Shown here piece after piece: positions 4,697 through 5,216 of a stretch of DNA of 5,216 nt. The DNA comes from Lachnospiraceae bacterium UBA4317 (lineage in GTDB: Bacteria; Bacillota_A; Clostridia; Lachnospirales; Lachnospiraceae). The position numbers were made by a program, and so were the translations under genes. Below the pieces are notes generated by a model. That model was not told the DNA's origin, did not search any database, and saw only the letters and a program-made list of their open reading frames with translations. Position 1 is the first letter of the stretch. Each line of letters opens with the position of its first letter. The DNA lies in NCBI GenBank assembly GCA_002394525.1, contig DGUF01000282.1, forward strand, positions 1-5,216, written 5' to 3'.

Positions 4697-5216
4697 ATGG
4701 CAGTAAAAGTAGCAATTAACGGTTTCGGTCGTATCGGTCGTCTGGCATTCCGTCAGATGTTTGGCGCTGAGGGTTTCGAGATCGTCGCGATCAACGATCT
4801 GACTTCTCCCGAGATGCTTGCACACCTGCTCAAGTATGACAGCACACAGGGCAGATACGAGAAGGCTGAAACCGTGTCCTTCGGCGAAGATTCCATCACA
4901 GTCGACGGCAAAGAGATCAAGATTTATGCTAAGGCCAACGCAGCTGAGCTTCCCTGGGGCGAGATCGGCGTAGATGTCGTTCTGGAGTGCACAGGCTTCT
5001 ATACCTCCAAGGCAAAGGCACAGGCTCACATCGATGCAGGCGCAAAGCATGTCATCATCTCCGCTCCTGCAGGCAATGACCTGCCCACCATCGTTTACAA
5101 TGTCAACCACGAGACTCTGACCAGCGATGACAAGATCATCTCCGCTGCATCCTGCACGACCAACTGCCTGGCTCCCATGGCGAAGGCCCTCAATGACCTG
5201 GCTCCCATCAAGTCCG
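4697..5216 (+). CDS. gap: glyceraldehyde-3-phosphate dehydrogenase, type I (5' part; runs off the window)
   Basis: Cytoplasmic glycolytic enzyme that oxidises glyceraldehyde-3-phosphate with NAD+ and phosphate to 1,3-bisphosphoglycerate. Only the first 173 codons of about 335 are present. The N-terminal Rossmann motif is NGFGRIGR (8-15), with D34 in AINDL, which favours NAD+ over NADP+. [18 protein letters not shown] and HVIISAP follow, then the active site SAASCTTNC with catalytic C153. The ATG has a strong AGGAGG (4684-4689) with a 7-nt spacer. Codon choice is less GC-biased than in the pyrophosphatase and HAD genes, as expected for a very highly expressed gene. No cggR-type regulator lies directly upstream; the preceding gene is tRNA-Arg, so control probably comes from the leader region. 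Confidence 0.98.
   Translation, partial: MAVKVAINGFGRIGRLAFRQMFGAEGFEIVAINDLTSPEMLAHLLKYDSTQGRYEKAETVSFGEDSITVDGKEIKIYAKANAAELPWGEIGVDVVLECTGFYTSKAKAQAHIDAGAKHVIISAPAGNDLPTIVYNVNHETLTSDDKIISAASCTTNCLAPMAKALNDLAPIKS

Noticed and set aside
4682..5110. A 142-codon minus-strand open frame
   Set aside because: Antisense to gap, which is unmistakable on the plus strand.

Overview
The window looks like chromosomal DNA from a moderately high-GC member of the Bacillota, most likely Clostridia and perhaps Lachnospiraceae-like. The reasons are AGGAGG-type ribosome binding sites, sigma-A-type promoters, a TTG start, a CBS-DRTGG-CBS family II pyrophosphatase-type protein, a tRNA without an encoded CCA end, and a Gram-positive-style secreted fibronectin-III-like protein. 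No phage, IS, CRISPR or plasmid function is visible. The taxonomic placement is inference; no marker here fixes it.

Layout from left to right. Positions 1-254 hold no gene I can name: a possible 45-codon C-terminal tail, hairpin-forming sequence, a GC-rich field of degenerate direct and inverted repeats, and a 14-bp perfect palindrome just before the first gene. Positions 255-2560 are a two-gene plus-strand operon: a 548-aa family II (DHH/DHHA2) inorganic pyrophosphatase homologue with a CBS-DRTGG-CBS regulatory insert, then, 26 nt later, a HAD-family phosphatase starting at TTG. A convergent minus-strand gene (2604-3227) encodes a YgjP/DUF45-type zinc metallopeptidase. Upstream of it on the same strand, and separated by a strong hairpin terminator, is a monocistronic gene (3361-4083) for a small tyrosine-rich secreted protein with two fibronectin-III-like repeats and its own good sigma-A promoter. 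A shared T-tract spacer divides that promoter from a divergent one driving a tRNA-Arg(CCG) gene (4282-4353), which ends in a clear intrinsic terminator. After about 300 nt of non-coding DNA with a probable promoter and an operator-like direct repeat, the window ends inside gap (glyceraldehyde-3-phosphate dehydrogenase, from 4697).

The most notable point is the pyrophosphatase homologue. It keeps the two N-terminal metal-binding motifs and the DHH motif, but by eye it lacks the aspartate of the usual S-D-T metal-binding motif (Ala385 instead), lacks the lysine of the C-terminal S-R-K phosphate-binding motif (Ser532 instead), and has no lysine where the linker phosphate-binding lysine is expected (around Ile441). 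It may be a catalytically impaired, nucleotide-sensing paralogue rather than a housekeeping pyrophosphatase. Its HAD partner keeps all four catalytic motifs, so the operon may pair a sensor with an active phosphatase; that link is inference. The rest of the window looks like ordinary core-genome content, and I found no clear new multi-gene system.
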